This document shows, piece by piece, positions 44,968 through 56,370 of a stretch of 64,000 nucleotides of DNA. Location: NCBI GenBank assembly GCA_017979445.1, contig CM030705.1, forward strand, positions 9,188,679-9,252,678, in the 5' to 3' direction. The position numbers were made by a program, and so were the translations under genes. The DNA comes from Akebia trifoliata. Lineage: Eukaryota; Streptophyta; Magnoliopsida; Ranunculales; Lardizabalaceae. The notes under the pieces were generated by a model. It saw only the letters and a list, made by a program, of their open reading frames with translations, made no database searches and had not been told where the DNA came from. Every line of letters starts with the position of its first letter. The stretch's first letter is position 1.

Positions 44968-45818
44968 TGGCTACAAAGGATCTGTTTCCTAAAAAAGTGA
45001 TTTGCGGAGGTTCAAGGGCATACATCGTGTAATAAATATTTTAAATTCCAAAATAAATGAACTCCAACTTAACTTTGGTCAAGGGAAATTGTTGGCCCTC
45101 CTGATGGACCTGCTCTCTCATGTCAGTGTCTGAAAAAATGATTTGGTGATTAAGTCAGTTGATAATTTAGTAAGGTTTCGACCTACAATTATAAAGATTG
45201 TGCATTGCCTTCGAAAATTATCTATTTACTAGACTTGGATAAACTTGGTTGTAGTGCATGACAGCCTCCCATATCAAATGTGAGGGTGATGACATGCGTC
45301 AAAATGAAATCCTCTATTTTATAGGGTTTATGAAATGTCAAGTCATGTGCACTCTTATTCAGTGTGTAATATTGATGTATAGGCTTGTGCCAAATTAAGT
45401 TTGTAGGATATTGCATGAGCTAAGCAAATCATCTGTGTTTTGTTTTCTTGGCATATGGATTTCCAAATTTACACTCAAAAGTCAATATTTTGGCATCTTC
45501 TCAGGGACATGATAGTCTAATTTGTATCTGTGTGCTCGACCTGATGGATCTGCCCTTTTGTAATCTGCGAAGTGTGCTTCTCCTGGGATGATCCCATCAA
45601 CCGACTACGACTTGGTGTGTGTGTGTTTTTCTTTTCTTACTCTCACAATTATATTAACAATATTGGGAAAAAATCCAAATACTTTTTGTGAAGTTATTTT
45701 TTAAAAGTATATGGTGCTAGAATTCCTTATCTTCCAACTTCTTCCATTTTCTATTTAAGAAAGGATACTTAGCTCCCTCAAGGATTCCCAAGCCAATTCT
45801 AAAGTGAAAACACAATGA

Positions 45819-45932
45819 CAGCTGGCTTAGTTGGTAAAATTTACATGTGATGGTACCATAAACCTCAATTCCCAATAATACCGAGTTATTGATCTCATTA
45901 AAATCAAGTCTATCGATAAATAAATAAAAATT
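45819..45932 (+). mobile_element. tRNA-derived SINE
   Basis: 'agctggcttagttggtaaaa' (A box), 'ccataaacctcaattccc' (degenerate B-box region) and an A-rich tail 'ataaataaataaaaatt'. Same general type as 52901-53013. Confidence 0.5.
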
Positions 45933-46478
45933 AAAGGCATTGGGGGTCCAACTCAATACCAATTGCAATGAGTGGAGAGGCCCAGAATCTTATAAGAAGA
46001 GAGACAAGGCAATTTGTGTCCAATGCGGGACTCAACTCAACATAGATCAAAGAGATCGATTTCTTCTACGAAGCTTTTCACCCAATGCATCCATGATTTT
46101 CTTCAAATTTCAAGATCTATTCGAGCTAGCATCATCTATTCTTAAATCATTTGGAATGTACAGAAGCCAAACAATGAGGGGCCTTCTTCCTCCCAATTAT
46201 AACTTCGAAATTTAGTGTCTTTCCCATGATCGCGTTACAATATGTCAAGACAGCACCATATAATCCTCCATGACACCTACCATTGGTTTCCAAATTTTCG
46301 AGCAACCCAATTTTGCCATGGCAAACCACAATGGATTTTACTAATATATTTAATAGAGATAATCAAATTGCATATTCACCAAAAAAAAAAAAAAAAACAT
46401 TTTCCTATTTATAATTTGACTAAATTTTTTATAGAATATCTTATCTCTACATCAAATTTACCATGTAAAGAGATCATC

Positions 46479-46775
46479 CACTGCAGGAAAACTTGAAAAT
46501 TTGAAAAGAAAAATTCGCTCAGCCAAGGCCAACAAATTTTAGAAACTGAATTTCGACGGCTTAGGGCCGTTGAAATTTCTGATGTTCCCTAGATTTAACA
46601 GTTTAGAATTGTTGAATTTCTCTCATCCTCCATTAATTTGACAGTTTTGCCCCATAAAAAAATAAAAAAATAAAAAAAAAGATTTGATAGTGAAAAATTT
46701 AACGCTTTGGTCCGTTGAATTTTATGAAATTCAATGGCCTTAAGCCATCGAATGTATGGTCTTTTCACGTTGTGA
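46479..46775. mobile_element. CACTA-type MITE, copy 2
   Basis: Ends CACTGCAGGAAAAC and (complement of the right end) CACAACGTGAAAAGACC; flanking ATC at 46476-46478 and 46776-46778. The interior (ccaaggccaacaaatttta, cgacggcttagggccgttg, ctctcatcctccattaattt) matches 20063-20351 in inverted orientation. Confidence 0.85.
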
Positions 46776-46778
46776 TCT

Positions 46779-48730
46779 GAATGTAATTGGTCCCCTTGAT
46801 TTGATTATCTAATAAGATACCATAATTTTTTTTAGCTCTTATCTAGATCCCATCTATTGAAAACTTATGAGCTTTGGATTGGGTCTTGGATCTTTTGCCC
46901 TCATATTGGATTGGTTTTGGATCTAACATTCTAACCTAATCGGATCTAAATTCAATGGGCATTGGCAGGTCATATCGGATTTCAACCTCATCCTCATAGT
47001 TTGTATACTAATTTCCAGACCATAGTTAGAGTCTACCAATGATGGCCTTTGTATTTTCCTGTTAAGTACACCATATATAGAACCAATGGAAATTTCTAGG
47101 AAGAACACAAATAAAGACAAGTAAACTAGCTGTTGAAGAGCAATCTCATTTTTTGGTGAGGGTTCACATCAACTACATCATTAGCTTCTCTAAAGGAGAT
47201 GTGTTCTAATCATCCTTACAGCTGCTAAGCTTTTTAGGTTAGGAGACAAAGTTAATCCCACTATCAATTTGCTTTTAATAGTCAAATCAAATCATTAAGG
47301 TGATTTAATTTGTGTTAAATTAGTCAGTAAGGTGTCCTTGTTGAACACTTAGAAGAGAAAAAAATGATTAATCATTAAATTAGTTAAATAAGGAAAGTTA
47401 AAATTTTAGATTCTTACAGACATAAAGGAAATATTGATTTTACAACTAGATTCTTTCTTTGTTCTAAGATAATTGAGATGGATTCCATTGCGAGATGCTT
47501 CTCCCTCTATTTATAGTTTTTATTTTTATTTTTCTATTAGAATTTGATGATGTAAAAAAAAATATCGCTCTCCTTTATTTCAGCCTCCACTCACACAATG
47601 ACTATGCGCATTGTATAACCATTACGCAAGTGACCATTAGTAACTTCAAACCATTATTTCAGATTCAGTACTCCTGATGAGTTTAACTCTGAGACATACA
47701 GAAGGGTGTTTTGAGTTTGATTCTAACATGATACTAAATTTGGATCTCAAAGTTATTGAAGCATTATTGCATTACATTGAATGGTGACAAAGTTCCGAAT
47801 CGGTAATTATTCCGTGAATTCAGTTAATTAAAAAACAAATTGGAGATTATGCAAAATATTTTATTGGATTTGTTATCAAAATCTACCATCTTCAACATTT
47901 TTTTAAAATCCTATACTCTTCTTAATGTTTGAATGTTGAAAAAACTAAAATTTTGATAATGAAGAGTAAAAATGTTATTATATTCCTTGATAACTTGAGA
48001 GATCATCCGTTTATTTGTCAATTCATCAAATTAATTGGCTTACACTTAATTTGGAGAATTTTATGAATTTTCTAAAAAATTTGGAGAATTTTGTGAATAT
48101 GAAGTCATTGAGCAGTAGTATCATATATCGAGGTGATATGTGCTCCCATGTCGATATATGTCCACCCCCACCCCATACCCCCCACCACTAACTATGGAGT
48201 GCTTAAAGGTTGTGACATTCAAACAAACTAATAAAACTGACTCACCCCATCCAAAAGACAAATTTTACTAACAAGAATCAAGGTAACACCGTTACTTGTT
48301 AGCTTGTTTGGTCTTTGTCCATTCATTTGAGGAAGATGTTAATTATTTTGGGTTTAATTTTAATAAAAAAGAATGATATGAAACTGAGATCAAACATATT
48401 AGGTCTGAGAATGAATTAAGTCCGAGTACACATTAAAACTTAAGTGGGTGGCCAAATATTATTGTTGAATTAGGGATCCAAAATATTTCAATGGCATTTT
48501 GCATGTGGTCATGTACATCTCATAGACTCTGAAATATCGTTCCCATGTTTTTATGTGTCCGTTGCATTATGATTTTAAAACCCGTTCGACATCGAGATGA
48601 CTCATCCAAGATAATGAGATGACTTGATCATGCATACTTCTAAAAAGATTAGGGAAGACCAAGATACTACTTTTCCCACTCCCTCTTCTTCTACCCAATA
48701 AGTTCTCCTTCCCACTCCTCGTTCTAATTT
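46779..48730. other. Intergenic, nothing recognised
   Basis: AT-rich; no gene or bounded repeat seen over about 1.95 kb. Confidence 0.4.
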
Positions 48731-48736
48731 ACAAAT

Positions 48737-48875
48737 GGGTTTCGTTAAGATGTGCCCTAAAGGCACACGTTAAGGTGCAATAAATACATCATGAAAATAA
48801 GAATTTGAGGGCATTTTTTGATGAGAAATTTAATTTTCAAAATGTATTTAATGCACTTAAGCATTAGCAAAGCCC
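48737..48875. mobile_element. Mutator-like MITE, relative of 463-640
   Basis: GGGTTTCGTTAAGATGTGCCC at the left; 'cttaagcattagcaaagccc' at the right. The interior 'cacacgttaaggtgcaataaat' matches the first copy. Flanks tttacaaat (48728-48736) and ttcacaaaa (48876-48884) agree at 7 of 9. Confidence 0.75.
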
Positions 48876-48889
48876 TTCACAAAAAGTGG

Positions 48890-49338
48890 CGGATGGACAC
48901 TGGGGGAATGGAAGCAATTTGTCCTTTCAAGAATCTTCAAAGCCTATGAGAATTTATGAGTTATTGTCTTCTATAAGAAAATTTTCACTCTATCTATCAC
49001 TGTTCATAAAATCTGCAAAAATGTCATTATCATATCGGAGATAATGAAATGACTCTGATGAGTCATCTTGGCAGCATTCATGGCTGAGGGGCGACGATTT
49101 ACCAAGATCGAAATTCAAGCCATGTCATTTCCATGGGTCTTCAATGTTTAGTTTTAATTATTATTATTTTTACCTTTTTCTTTAAGGAGACAGCAAGCTA
49201 TCTTTTGTGTCATTAATGCTATGTGGTATGGACGTATGGACTATGGAAAGGCAGACAAAATGTCTTTGTAAGTGGAACGTCCAGCTGAGGTAATAAATAG
49301 CTACATATTCCAAGGGGTTTAATAAAATAATGACGGTA
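48890..49338. other. Intergenic, nothing recognised
   Basis: No gene or bounded repeat seen. Confidence 0.4.
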
Positions 49339-49346
49339 ACAGTAAC

Positions 49347-49529
49347 TAGGGGTGCACATTGGATTGGGTAAATCCGAGATCCGAACCAATCCAAAGCTTT
49401 TGGATTGGATTGGTTCGGACTAAACACACCCACGATTCGGGTACGGATCGAAGAAAAAAAAAATCCGATTAATTTGGTTCGATTCCGGATTAGGATATAA
49501 TAGAACCGAACCAATCCGAAAACCGAACC

Positions 49530-49578
<49 letters not shown>

Positions 49579-49897
49579 CAATTTTTTATTTCTTTCTTCT
49601 TCTTCCTTTTAATTTTTTTATTATCCCAAAGTCCACGTTCAAAAAAAGTCCTACTTGTTTTTAAGGTTTGAAGATTGGAGGAGATAGAATGCTTGGATTG
49701 AGGAAGAAGGTATCTATCTTCAATAAGTATGAGAACCGAGAACCGATCCGAACCAATCCGAACCAAGATTGGATTGGATTGGTTCGGTTCTATAGGGTAA
49801 TTGGATTGGTTTGGTTTCAAATTTATAGAACCGATCATGTTTGGTTCGGTTTCAATTTTGCCAAAATCCGAACCAATCCGAACCATGTGCACCCCTA
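49347..49897. mobile_element. hAT element, perfect 8-bp duplication
   Basis: Termini TAGGGGTGCACAT at both ends in inverted orientation; flanks acagtaac at 49339-49346 and 49898-49905 are identical. The arms are dense in 'ccgaaccaatccgaacc' and its complement, making multiple alternative hairpins. A 43-bp (TA)n sits at 49533-49575. No transposase. Confidence 0.9.
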
Positions 49898-49929
49898 ACA
49901 GTAACTGTCATAAAAATAAAAAAATAAAA

Positions 49930-50550
49930 GGTAAAATTACTTAAAGGACCCTGATGGAGGGTCTTCTTTCTTAATAATCCATAAGTTTTGGACTGTTTCT
50001 TAATTATCCATTCAGTAAACTTTTCTCTTTCTAAATAGTCCCCCGACCTCATCTCTCACATTTATCATGATTGAACACCTTAATCATTCAAACTCATCGG
50101 TTTCATCAAAAAAAAATTAGAATTTTGACATCTCAACCGAGTTTTGGAGACTTAATTCTATCGGAAAGGATTTAAGAAAGAAGGAGCCATTTTCAAGTAT
50201 TTTTTTTCTTTATTTTTGATTGAAATTTGATTAAGAATGATTCTTTCGGATTGAAATCATCTAAACAAATCGTTATCTCAAATTCTTAATAGTCGATCTT
50301 TCTATATATTCTAGCCGAAAAAACTCAAAAATTGAAAATAGATGGGTTTTACCAATGTTGGATTTCACAGTAAATAAAAAGTAGTAAACTCGACAGTAAA
50401 TAGTGGTGGGTTTTTAGGGAACTCGACGGTAACGAGAGACCATTAAGAAAGAAAAAGTTTACCAAATGTCCCGTTAAGTTATTGTTCAAAATTTAGGGAT
50501 TATTTATAAATAAATCCTTCCACAAGGGTCTTTTAAGTAATTTTTTCTAT
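49930..50550. mobile_element. Foldback element, relative of 745-1995
   Basis: Left 'ggtaaaattacttaaaggaccct' and 'ataagttttggactg', 'ccattcagtaaacttttctc'; right '...aaagtttaccaaatgtcccg', 'caaaatttagggattattt', 'gggtcttttaagtaatttttt'. The centre contains 'aactcgacagtaaatagtgg' motifs as in copy 1. Flanks are A-rich and do not reveal a duplication. Confidence 0.7.
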
Positions 50551-50559
50551 AAAAAAAAA

Positions 50560-51318
50560 AAGGGATTATATAGGCCAAGGAAGAGATAGTAGAATTTAGT
50601 AAAAAATATTATATATTTGATGAACGATAAAAGGATCAATCAATCACTACTGAAAATTTAATGGAATTTAATCTTTCATTTCATGAGCCTATAGGCCCTA
50701 TACATCTTTTTGCCATGGACTTTTCGAGGCTCTCCATCAAACAGACGGTTGAAAGCTAAGGAAAAAAATAGAAATAATACAGTAGTTCCAAGGATTAGTC
50801 AACTTCAATTTTCTTGATGTACATCTTGCAAGAAATACTCCAACCGATTAGAGCTGTCTGTGTGTCTAGCTTAAAATTTCTGGTGTTCCCAAGCCTGATT
50901 CTAAAGAAATAAAAAGCTTGTCTCGAATTAGACGATCCTGAACGAAGAAAAGTCGGGCAAATTAATGGTTAATTATGGAAAAAAGATTATACAATGTGAA
51001 TTAACCATGGAGATCTGATTTAAAGATATTATGATGAGAAAGGAGTGCAATAGTGGTTGTTCGACGAGATTAATTTGGAGATTTTTTATGCTTTACTAAT
51101 TTGTTATTGGCTAGATCTATGCACCACCACCACATTTGTGCTGTTTTCGGCCTTGAAATTCCCTCTTTGGTAACTTGATTTTCTACCCGACCTTGTCATA
51201 TGTTTAGATTTTAATATTTTTTAAGGATTTTCTCTGATTTTTTAAAGTTTGATCTGTGCTCATCTATAAGTGTGATAAATATCTTTTACTTGGGATTTTT
51301 ATGTTGAGTAATTCTAAA
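50560..51318. other. Intergenic, nothing recognised
   Basis: No gene or bounded repeat seen. Confidence 0.4.
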
Positions 51319-51319
51319 C

Positions 51320-51478
51320 TGAATTCCTTCGACACTGGCATCAACACTGCACTGATGTGGCAGTGTACAAAGAATCATAGATTTTTTTCCCGAGATACAA
51401 AGAAAGAATTCTATGATTGTTTGTACAGCCTCGTCAGTGCAGTGTATAAAACAGTGTCCAAGGATGTCAGGTTAGCAT
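51320..51478. mobile_element. MITE with core hairpin
   Basis: 'cactgcactgatgtggcagtgtacaaag' pairs with 'tgtacagcctcgtcagtgcagtg'. The centre is 'aatcatagattttttt' / 'agaattctatgatt' with 'cccgagataca'. It is related to 39278-39460 and 56610-56870. Confidence 0.6.
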
Positions 51479-51586
51479 TTTCTTTTTATGGTAGCTTCTC
51501 ATTACATATGTGACGATTAGACTTTCATAAATACAGTTAGACTATACTATGTTTGTGTGAATGAAATATAGATATTAAATTTAAAA

Positions 51587-51705
51587 GAGAGTTACTATTG
51601 TCACACCAACTTTTACTAATGACCCATCAACTGTGTGCATTTTTGGTGACTTATGCGAGAATTGATGTGGCATTAGTCAAAGGTGGTGTGTCAATAGCAG
51701 CTCTC
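51587..51705. mobile_element. Small MITE, 'aacttttactaatg' family
   Basis: GAGAGTTACTATTGTCACACC at the left, complement of 'ggtgtgtcaatagcagctctc' at the right, 119 bp. Confidence 0.7.
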
Positions 51706-52220
51706 ATTAAAAATTATACACACATGTTCACTTTGTTTCCCCTCAAGAAATGAAAAAGGAGACTCGTGTACATATATTAAGCAAACTCATGGGCTTGCCT
51801 CCAATTTGCATGCTTTATTTCTTAAATGGCCAGTTTTACCTTCTTCTCAAAGGGATTCCATTTAGTGACCTTAATTAAGAAATGACATGCACTTGGTTTT
51901 CCATGTAACTCCCAAATTTTGGGTTTCATTATAGAATAACTATAGGGGGATCAAAGATCACTCCATCTGGATTGACCAGCCATAGAGCACCGAAGTATGA
52001 ATCTCGAGACGGATATGATCCATTATGAATTTAATGGATCAGTCTAACGCATGTTATAAAATCTAAATAAAATCCATCTATCATGCCACGAGACATGATC
52101 TTATCTAATTTCGAAAAGAGTTTCAAAATAGAAAGACTCTTAACTAATGAAATGGTTACTTACTAATTGGGAGGACCACTACTTGGACAGTTAAAATTTA
52201 TTAAAGGGAAGTATCCTTTT
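51706..52220. other. Intergenic, nothing recognised
   Basis: No gene or bounded repeat seen. Confidence 0.4.
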
Positions 52221-52222
52221 TA

Positions 52223-52411
52223 GGGTAGTGTTGGAGTGACATTGAAATGTATATCGTGGAGGACATTTTTGACATGGATGTGTGTAAGAATTATAGATGT
52301 TTTTCATTGATATACAAGTAAAATCTCGATGAAAGTATCTATGGTTCTTACACACATTCACGTCAAAAATATCCCCCACGATGTACTTTTTAATATTACT
52401 TCAGCATTATC
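52223..52411. mobile_element. Palindromic MITE, relative of 3598-3776
   Basis: 'tagtgttggagtgacattgaaatgtatatcgtgg' pairs with 'ccacgatgtactttttaatattacttcagcat' (arms quoted in part). The inner hairpin pairs 'gtgtgtaagaattatagatg' with 'atctatggttcttacacac'. Confidence 0.7.
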
Positions 52412-52624
52412 TTTCTTTTTAAAGTTAGAGATTTTATATAGTTAAAAGGGGAAAGAGATGGGCAAACTCAATGTGATAAGTATTTTTTTCTATATATTAT
52501 AATGGAATGGCTTATCTAATCCTGTAAAAATTCTCTTGCATTCTTACTTAGTGTGTTTTACTTTTTTTTGTGATTGATTAGAAGGGGAATCCTAAAAATT
52601 CCCCCCCACAATAACAATTAGAGT

Positions 52625-52795
52625 CTTCATAATATGACGCCCCTCTCTGACCTACGCCCCTATCACATAATCGTAGATCATTTGCCTTGGGATACATAAT
52701 AAATAGATGTGTGGTTATGCGTACCAAAAGAAAATGCTCTATGATTTTGTGATGGGGGCGTATGGAGTGTCAGAAAAATCATTACACTAATAATT
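52625..52795. mobile_element. MITE with CTTGGGATACA core
   Basis: 'tgacctacgcccctatcacataatcgtagatcattt' pairs with 'aaatgctctatgattttgtgatgggggcgtatgg' (in part). Core 'gccttgggatacataat' and 'gcgtaccaaaagaaa'. Ends 'ataatatgacgccc' and (complement) 'aatgatttttctgaca'. Confidence 0.65.
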
Positions 52796-52900
52796 AATAT
52801 TTTATTTTTTAAATATGATGTTGAAAATCAAATTATCACAAAAGTAACATTAGAAGGTGTATGTCTTAGACCCTTCACCATAAATTTATGTGATATGAAG

Positions 52901-53013
52901 ATGCCAACTTAGCAAGTTGGTAAGACATGTGGAAAGTGTTCTCACTTCTTAAGTTCGACTCTTTTAGAACCCAACTTCAAGATTATCTTTCAAAAAATAA
53001 ATAAAAATAAAAT
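52901..53013 (+). mobile_element. tRNA-derived SINE with 16-bp target duplication
   Basis: 'tgccaacttagcaagttgg' (A box), 'cttcttaagttcgactc' (B box) and a tail of aaaaaataaataaaaataaa. Flanks tttatgtgatatgaag (52885-52900) and tttatgtgatacgaag (53014-53029) differ at one base. This is the best-bounded SINE of the window and defines the family for 19095-19222 and 45819-45932. Confidence 0.85.
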
Positions 53014-53529
53014 TTTATGTGATACGAAGTTTACCACTCAAATTATTTCAAGTAAAAATGCTATATGTGATATACCTATTCTCACTCTATACACTTCAAC
53101 ATAAGGTTGTCAATGGATATTAATCAGTTTGAAAAGGGTATATTCGAATTTATAAAAAAATCCAATATCCTAATTTTAATCCTATGGATATTCTAAAACA
53201 GTATTTGAATTTGAATTCAATTATCTTATTGGATATCAGACAATATTTTATTTGAACCAAAGCAAATCGGATTCCAATAACATTTATAAATCGAAGATTC
53301 ATTTGTAGGCTATAGATGAAAGAAAAATTGAGGGTTTCTAAATTTCAAACTATTCGAAAACCAGCGATTTTGTAGGGGCTACAAATGAGCTAAAAAATCG
53401 AGGGTTCACAAGGAATTATTACCGAGAAAAATTGAACTTAAAGATGACTAGAAACATCAATTATTCACAAGGGGTTTTTGTAATAAAAATGAGAACTCAC
53501 AAGGGATTTCTCATGCAGGTTGCAAGATA

Positions 53530-53785
53530 TATAAATGGGAAAATGTTTGACACCCTACTATTTTCCTTACATGTTACCATAAAGATCATCATCACCAAAA
53601 ATCAGTCCATTTAAAAACTTTTAGTCCCATGTTGAAGAATCGTGGACCATCCACTTTTTATAAATTATTTTTGAGGGAGTTAGAAGTTTCAGAATGGGTT
53701 GATATTTTGTGAGGATGATTTCCTCACCATAGAGATCATCCTCACCAAAAATCAGTCCATTCCAAAACCTCTAATCTATGTAGAA
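53530..53785. mobile_element. Two-hairpin palindromic element, damaged
   Basis: It begins 'gggaaaatgtttgacacc'. The first arm is lost, and one full hairpin remains (about 53676-53775) with the unit 'agaagtttcagaatgggttg' and complement. A (TA)n run follows at 53785-53796. Confidence 0.6.
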
Positions 53786-53796
53786 TATATATATAT

Positions 53797-54133
53797 GGGT
53801 TAGAGGTTTTGGATTGAGCTAATTTTTTGCGAGGATGGTCACTATGATGATAAGATCATTCTCACAAAAATTCAGCTCAATCAGAAACTTCTAAATCCAT
53901 CAAAAGTGATTTACAAATTATTGATAAAAATTGGTAAAAAATCGACGGTCCACATTCTAAATCACTTTTAATGGGGTTAGAAGTTTCAGATTGGACTGAT
54001 TTTGGTTTCGGATAATCTTCCCATTATAGAGATCATACTTATAAAAAATCAGCTCAATCCGAAACTTCTAACCCATATTTTGAAAATTTATTAATGCTAC
54101 ATTGTTTTTACATATGTCCCTTGAACCTGACCC
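53797..54133. mobile_element. Two-hairpin palindromic element, left terminus lost
   Basis: It starts directly at the hairpin unit 'gggttagaggttttgg' after (TA)n and has two hairpins separated by 'tcgacggtccacattct'. The right terminus is '...tcccttgaacctgaccc', followed by (TA)n at 54134-54150. Confidence 0.65.
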
Positions 54134-54150
54134 TATATATATATATATAT

Positions 54151-54533
54151 TCAAGGGACATATGAGAAAACATATGAGAAAACTTTCGTTTTTCAAAATA
54201 AGGGTTAGAGTTTTTGGATTGAGTTGATTTTTTGCAAGGATGGTCACTATGATGAGAAGATCATCCTCACAAAAAATCAGCTCAATCAGAAACTTCTAAA
54301 TCCATCAAAAGTGATTTACAAATTAGTGAAAAAAATTGGTAAAAAATCGACGATCCACATTCTAAATCACTTTTAATGGGGTTAAAAGTTTCAGATTGGG
54401 CTGATTTTTTTTTGGATGATCTTCCCATCATCGAGATCATCCTCACAAAAAATCAACTCAATCCAAAATTTCTAACCCATATTTTAAAATTTTATTTACC
54501 GTCGAAAGTTTTCTCATATGGCCCTTGAACCTG

Positions 54534-54537
<4 letters not shown>
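54151..54537. mobile_element. Two-hairpin palindromic element
   Basis: It is nearly a duplicate of the preceding element in its hairpin region. The outer arms 'caagggacatatgagaaaac' and (complement) 'caagggccatatgagaaaac' pair. The first 8 bp of the left terminus are missing where (TA)n abuts. Confidence 0.7.

Positions 54538-54585
<48 letters not shown>
54538..54585. repeat. (TA)n microsatellite
   Basis: A 48-bp pure TA tract lying exactly between two palindromic elements. Confidence 0.98.
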
Positions 54586-54589
<4 letters not shown>

Positions 54590-54963
54590 CCCTTTCAGCA
54601 ACAAACATTTTGACAAACATTTTGGCAAAACATTTTTCAAAACATGGGTTAGAGGTTTTGGAATGGGCTGATTTTTGGTGAGGATGATCTCTACGGTGAG
54701 GAGATCATCCTCATCAAAAATCAGCCCATTCCAAAACTTCTAGCCCCATGTTAACAGGTTGAAAAATTGTGAACCGTCCATTTTTTGTAAACCATTTTTG
54801 ATGGGTTAGAAGTTTTGGAATGGGCTGATTTTTGGTGATGATGATCTATTCCCTGTAGAGATCATCCTCACCAAAAATCAGCCCATTCCAAAACCTGTAA
54901 CCCATATTTTCAAAAATGTTTTGCCAAAATGTTTGTCAAAATGTTTGTTGCTGAACATTTCCC
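54586..54963. mobile_element. Two-hairpin palindromic element, best preserved copy
   Basis: 378 bp. Outer arms GGGTCCCTTTCAGCAAC... and (complement) GGGAAATGTTCAGCAAC... stay paired for about 70 bp through 'aaacattttgacaaacattt'. Hairpin 1 is 54646-54747 and hairpin 2 is 54803-54903; both use the unit 'ttttggaatgggctgatttt' with its complement. It is flanked on both sides by (TA)n (54538-54585 and 54964-54978), so the target duplication would be a TA run. No ORF. Confidence 0.85.
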
Positions 54964-54978
54964 ATATATATATATATG

Positions 54979-55345
54979 TAAAATGTTAGGTTCTGTAGCC
55001 AATGTTAGTGACCAATACGTTTGTCCTATGTGACTTAAACATTTTAAATTGGGATGATTTTTTGTGAGGATGATCTCAACTAAGAAGATCATCCTCACCA
55101 AAAATCAGTTCAATCAGAAACTTGTAACCCCATAAAAAATGATTTAGAAATTGTGGATCGTCAAATTTTTATCGAAAAATTGTAAACTACTTTTGATGAT
55201 CTTAGAAATTTCATATTAGGCTGATTTTTTGCGAGGATAATATTTTCATCATAAAGATCATCCTCATTAAAAATCAGCTCAATCTGAAACTTTTAAGTCA
55301 CATAGGACAAACATGTTGTCTCCTTAATATTAGATGTCGAATGTA
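54979..55345. mobile_element. Two-hairpin palindromic element, diverged subfamily
   Basis: Outer arms 'gtttgtcctatgtgacttaaa' and complement pair. Both inner hairpins use 'attgggatgattttttgtga'-type units. The ends are less clear than in 54586-54963. Confidence 0.6.
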
Positions 55346-55349
55346 TATA

Positions 55350-55568
55350 GGATCAGGATCCCTTAACTCCTAAGAATGACTCATGAAAAATTACATGATC
55401 CCAACCCTTTAAATCCAAACTCCAATGGTTGAGATTTATCCCTGGGATAAATATCCCTGAGATTAGTGTTGTCAAGTATAAATCTCAGCCGTTGGATTTT
55501 GTGTTTGAAGGGTTGGGATCACACGTCTTTTTCATGAGTCATTCTAAGGTGTCAACGAATCCCAACCC
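55350..55568. mobile_element. Mutator-like MITE, relative of 16306-16532
   Basis: 'ggatcaggatcccttaactcc' and (complement) 'ggttgggattcgttgacacc'. Internal arms 'tccaatggttgagatttat' and 'ataaatctcagccgttgga' match the family. It is followed by C and CA tracts. Confidence 0.7.
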
Positions 55569-55581
55569 CCCCCCCCTCCTC

Positions 55582-55636
<55 letters not shown>

Positions 55637-55637
<1 letters not shown>

Positions 55638-55849
55638 AGATCCCTTGACTCCTAAGAATGACTCATAAAAATAACACATGATCTCAACCCTTTAAATGCA
55701 TAATCCAATGGTTGAGATTTATCTTTAGGATAAGTATCTGTGAGATTTGTGTTATCAAGATACTCATAAATCTCAACTATTGGATTTTGTGTTTAAAGGG
55801 TTGGGATAATGTGTTTTTTTCATGATTCATTATTAGGAGTCAATAGATC

Positions 55850-55852
<3 letters not shown>
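55637..55852. mobile_element. Mutator-like MITE, relative of 16306-16532
   Basis: 'gatcccttgactcctaag' at the left, 'aggagtcaatagatccc' at the right, arms paired throughout. It sits between (GA)n (55621-55636) and (TA)n (55853-55913). Confidence 0.75.

Positions 55853-55913
<61 letters not shown>
55853..55913. repeat. (TA)n followed by (GA)n microsatellite
   Basis: A 61-bp TA tract runs into GA repeats to about 55945. Confidence 0.97.
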
Positions 55914-55925
<12 letters not shown>

Positions 55926-56005
55926 AGAGAGAGAGAGAGAAAAGGAGAGAGGGAGAGAAGAGTCTGAGAACTCATCAGAGGAGATGAAGGGTTTCTATTC
56001 TTGTC

Positions 56006-56370
56006 TTTTCAGATTGAACTAAGTTTTTGGGAGGAAGATATTCTCACTATAGAGATCATCATCACAAAAAATCAGCCCAATGTAAAACTTCGAACCATAT
56101 CAAAAGTGATTTAGAATCGTTGATTGTCATTTTTTTATGTTAATTTATAAACCACTTTTGATGGGGTTAAAAATTTCAAATTTGGTTGATTTTTTGTGAG
56201 AATGATTTCCTTACCAATAATCAACTCCAATCCAAAACTTTTAAGTCATATAAAATAAATTTTAGCTCCCAACATTGGTTGTTGAGCATTACCATTCCAA
56301 AACTTCTAACTCATGTTTTGAAAAATGTTTTGCCAAAATGTTTGTTGCTGAACATTTCCCATATATATGT
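56006..56370. mobile_element. Remnants of one or two palindromic elements
   Basis: 56010-56260 holds degenerate hairpin units (attgaactaagtttttggga, 'tcatcacaaaaaatcagccc'). 56290-56360 is an isolated right end 'ccattccaaaacttctaactc...gctgaacatttccc', followed by (TA)n at 56361-56373. Confidence 0.55.

Noticed and set aside
49182..49892. ORFs of 76-110 codons around the hAT element
   Set aside because: Created by 'ccgaaccaatccgaacc' repeats in both orientations; not coding.
54458..54640. ORF with an Ile-Tyr run
   Set aside because: It is the translation of a (TA)n microsatellite.
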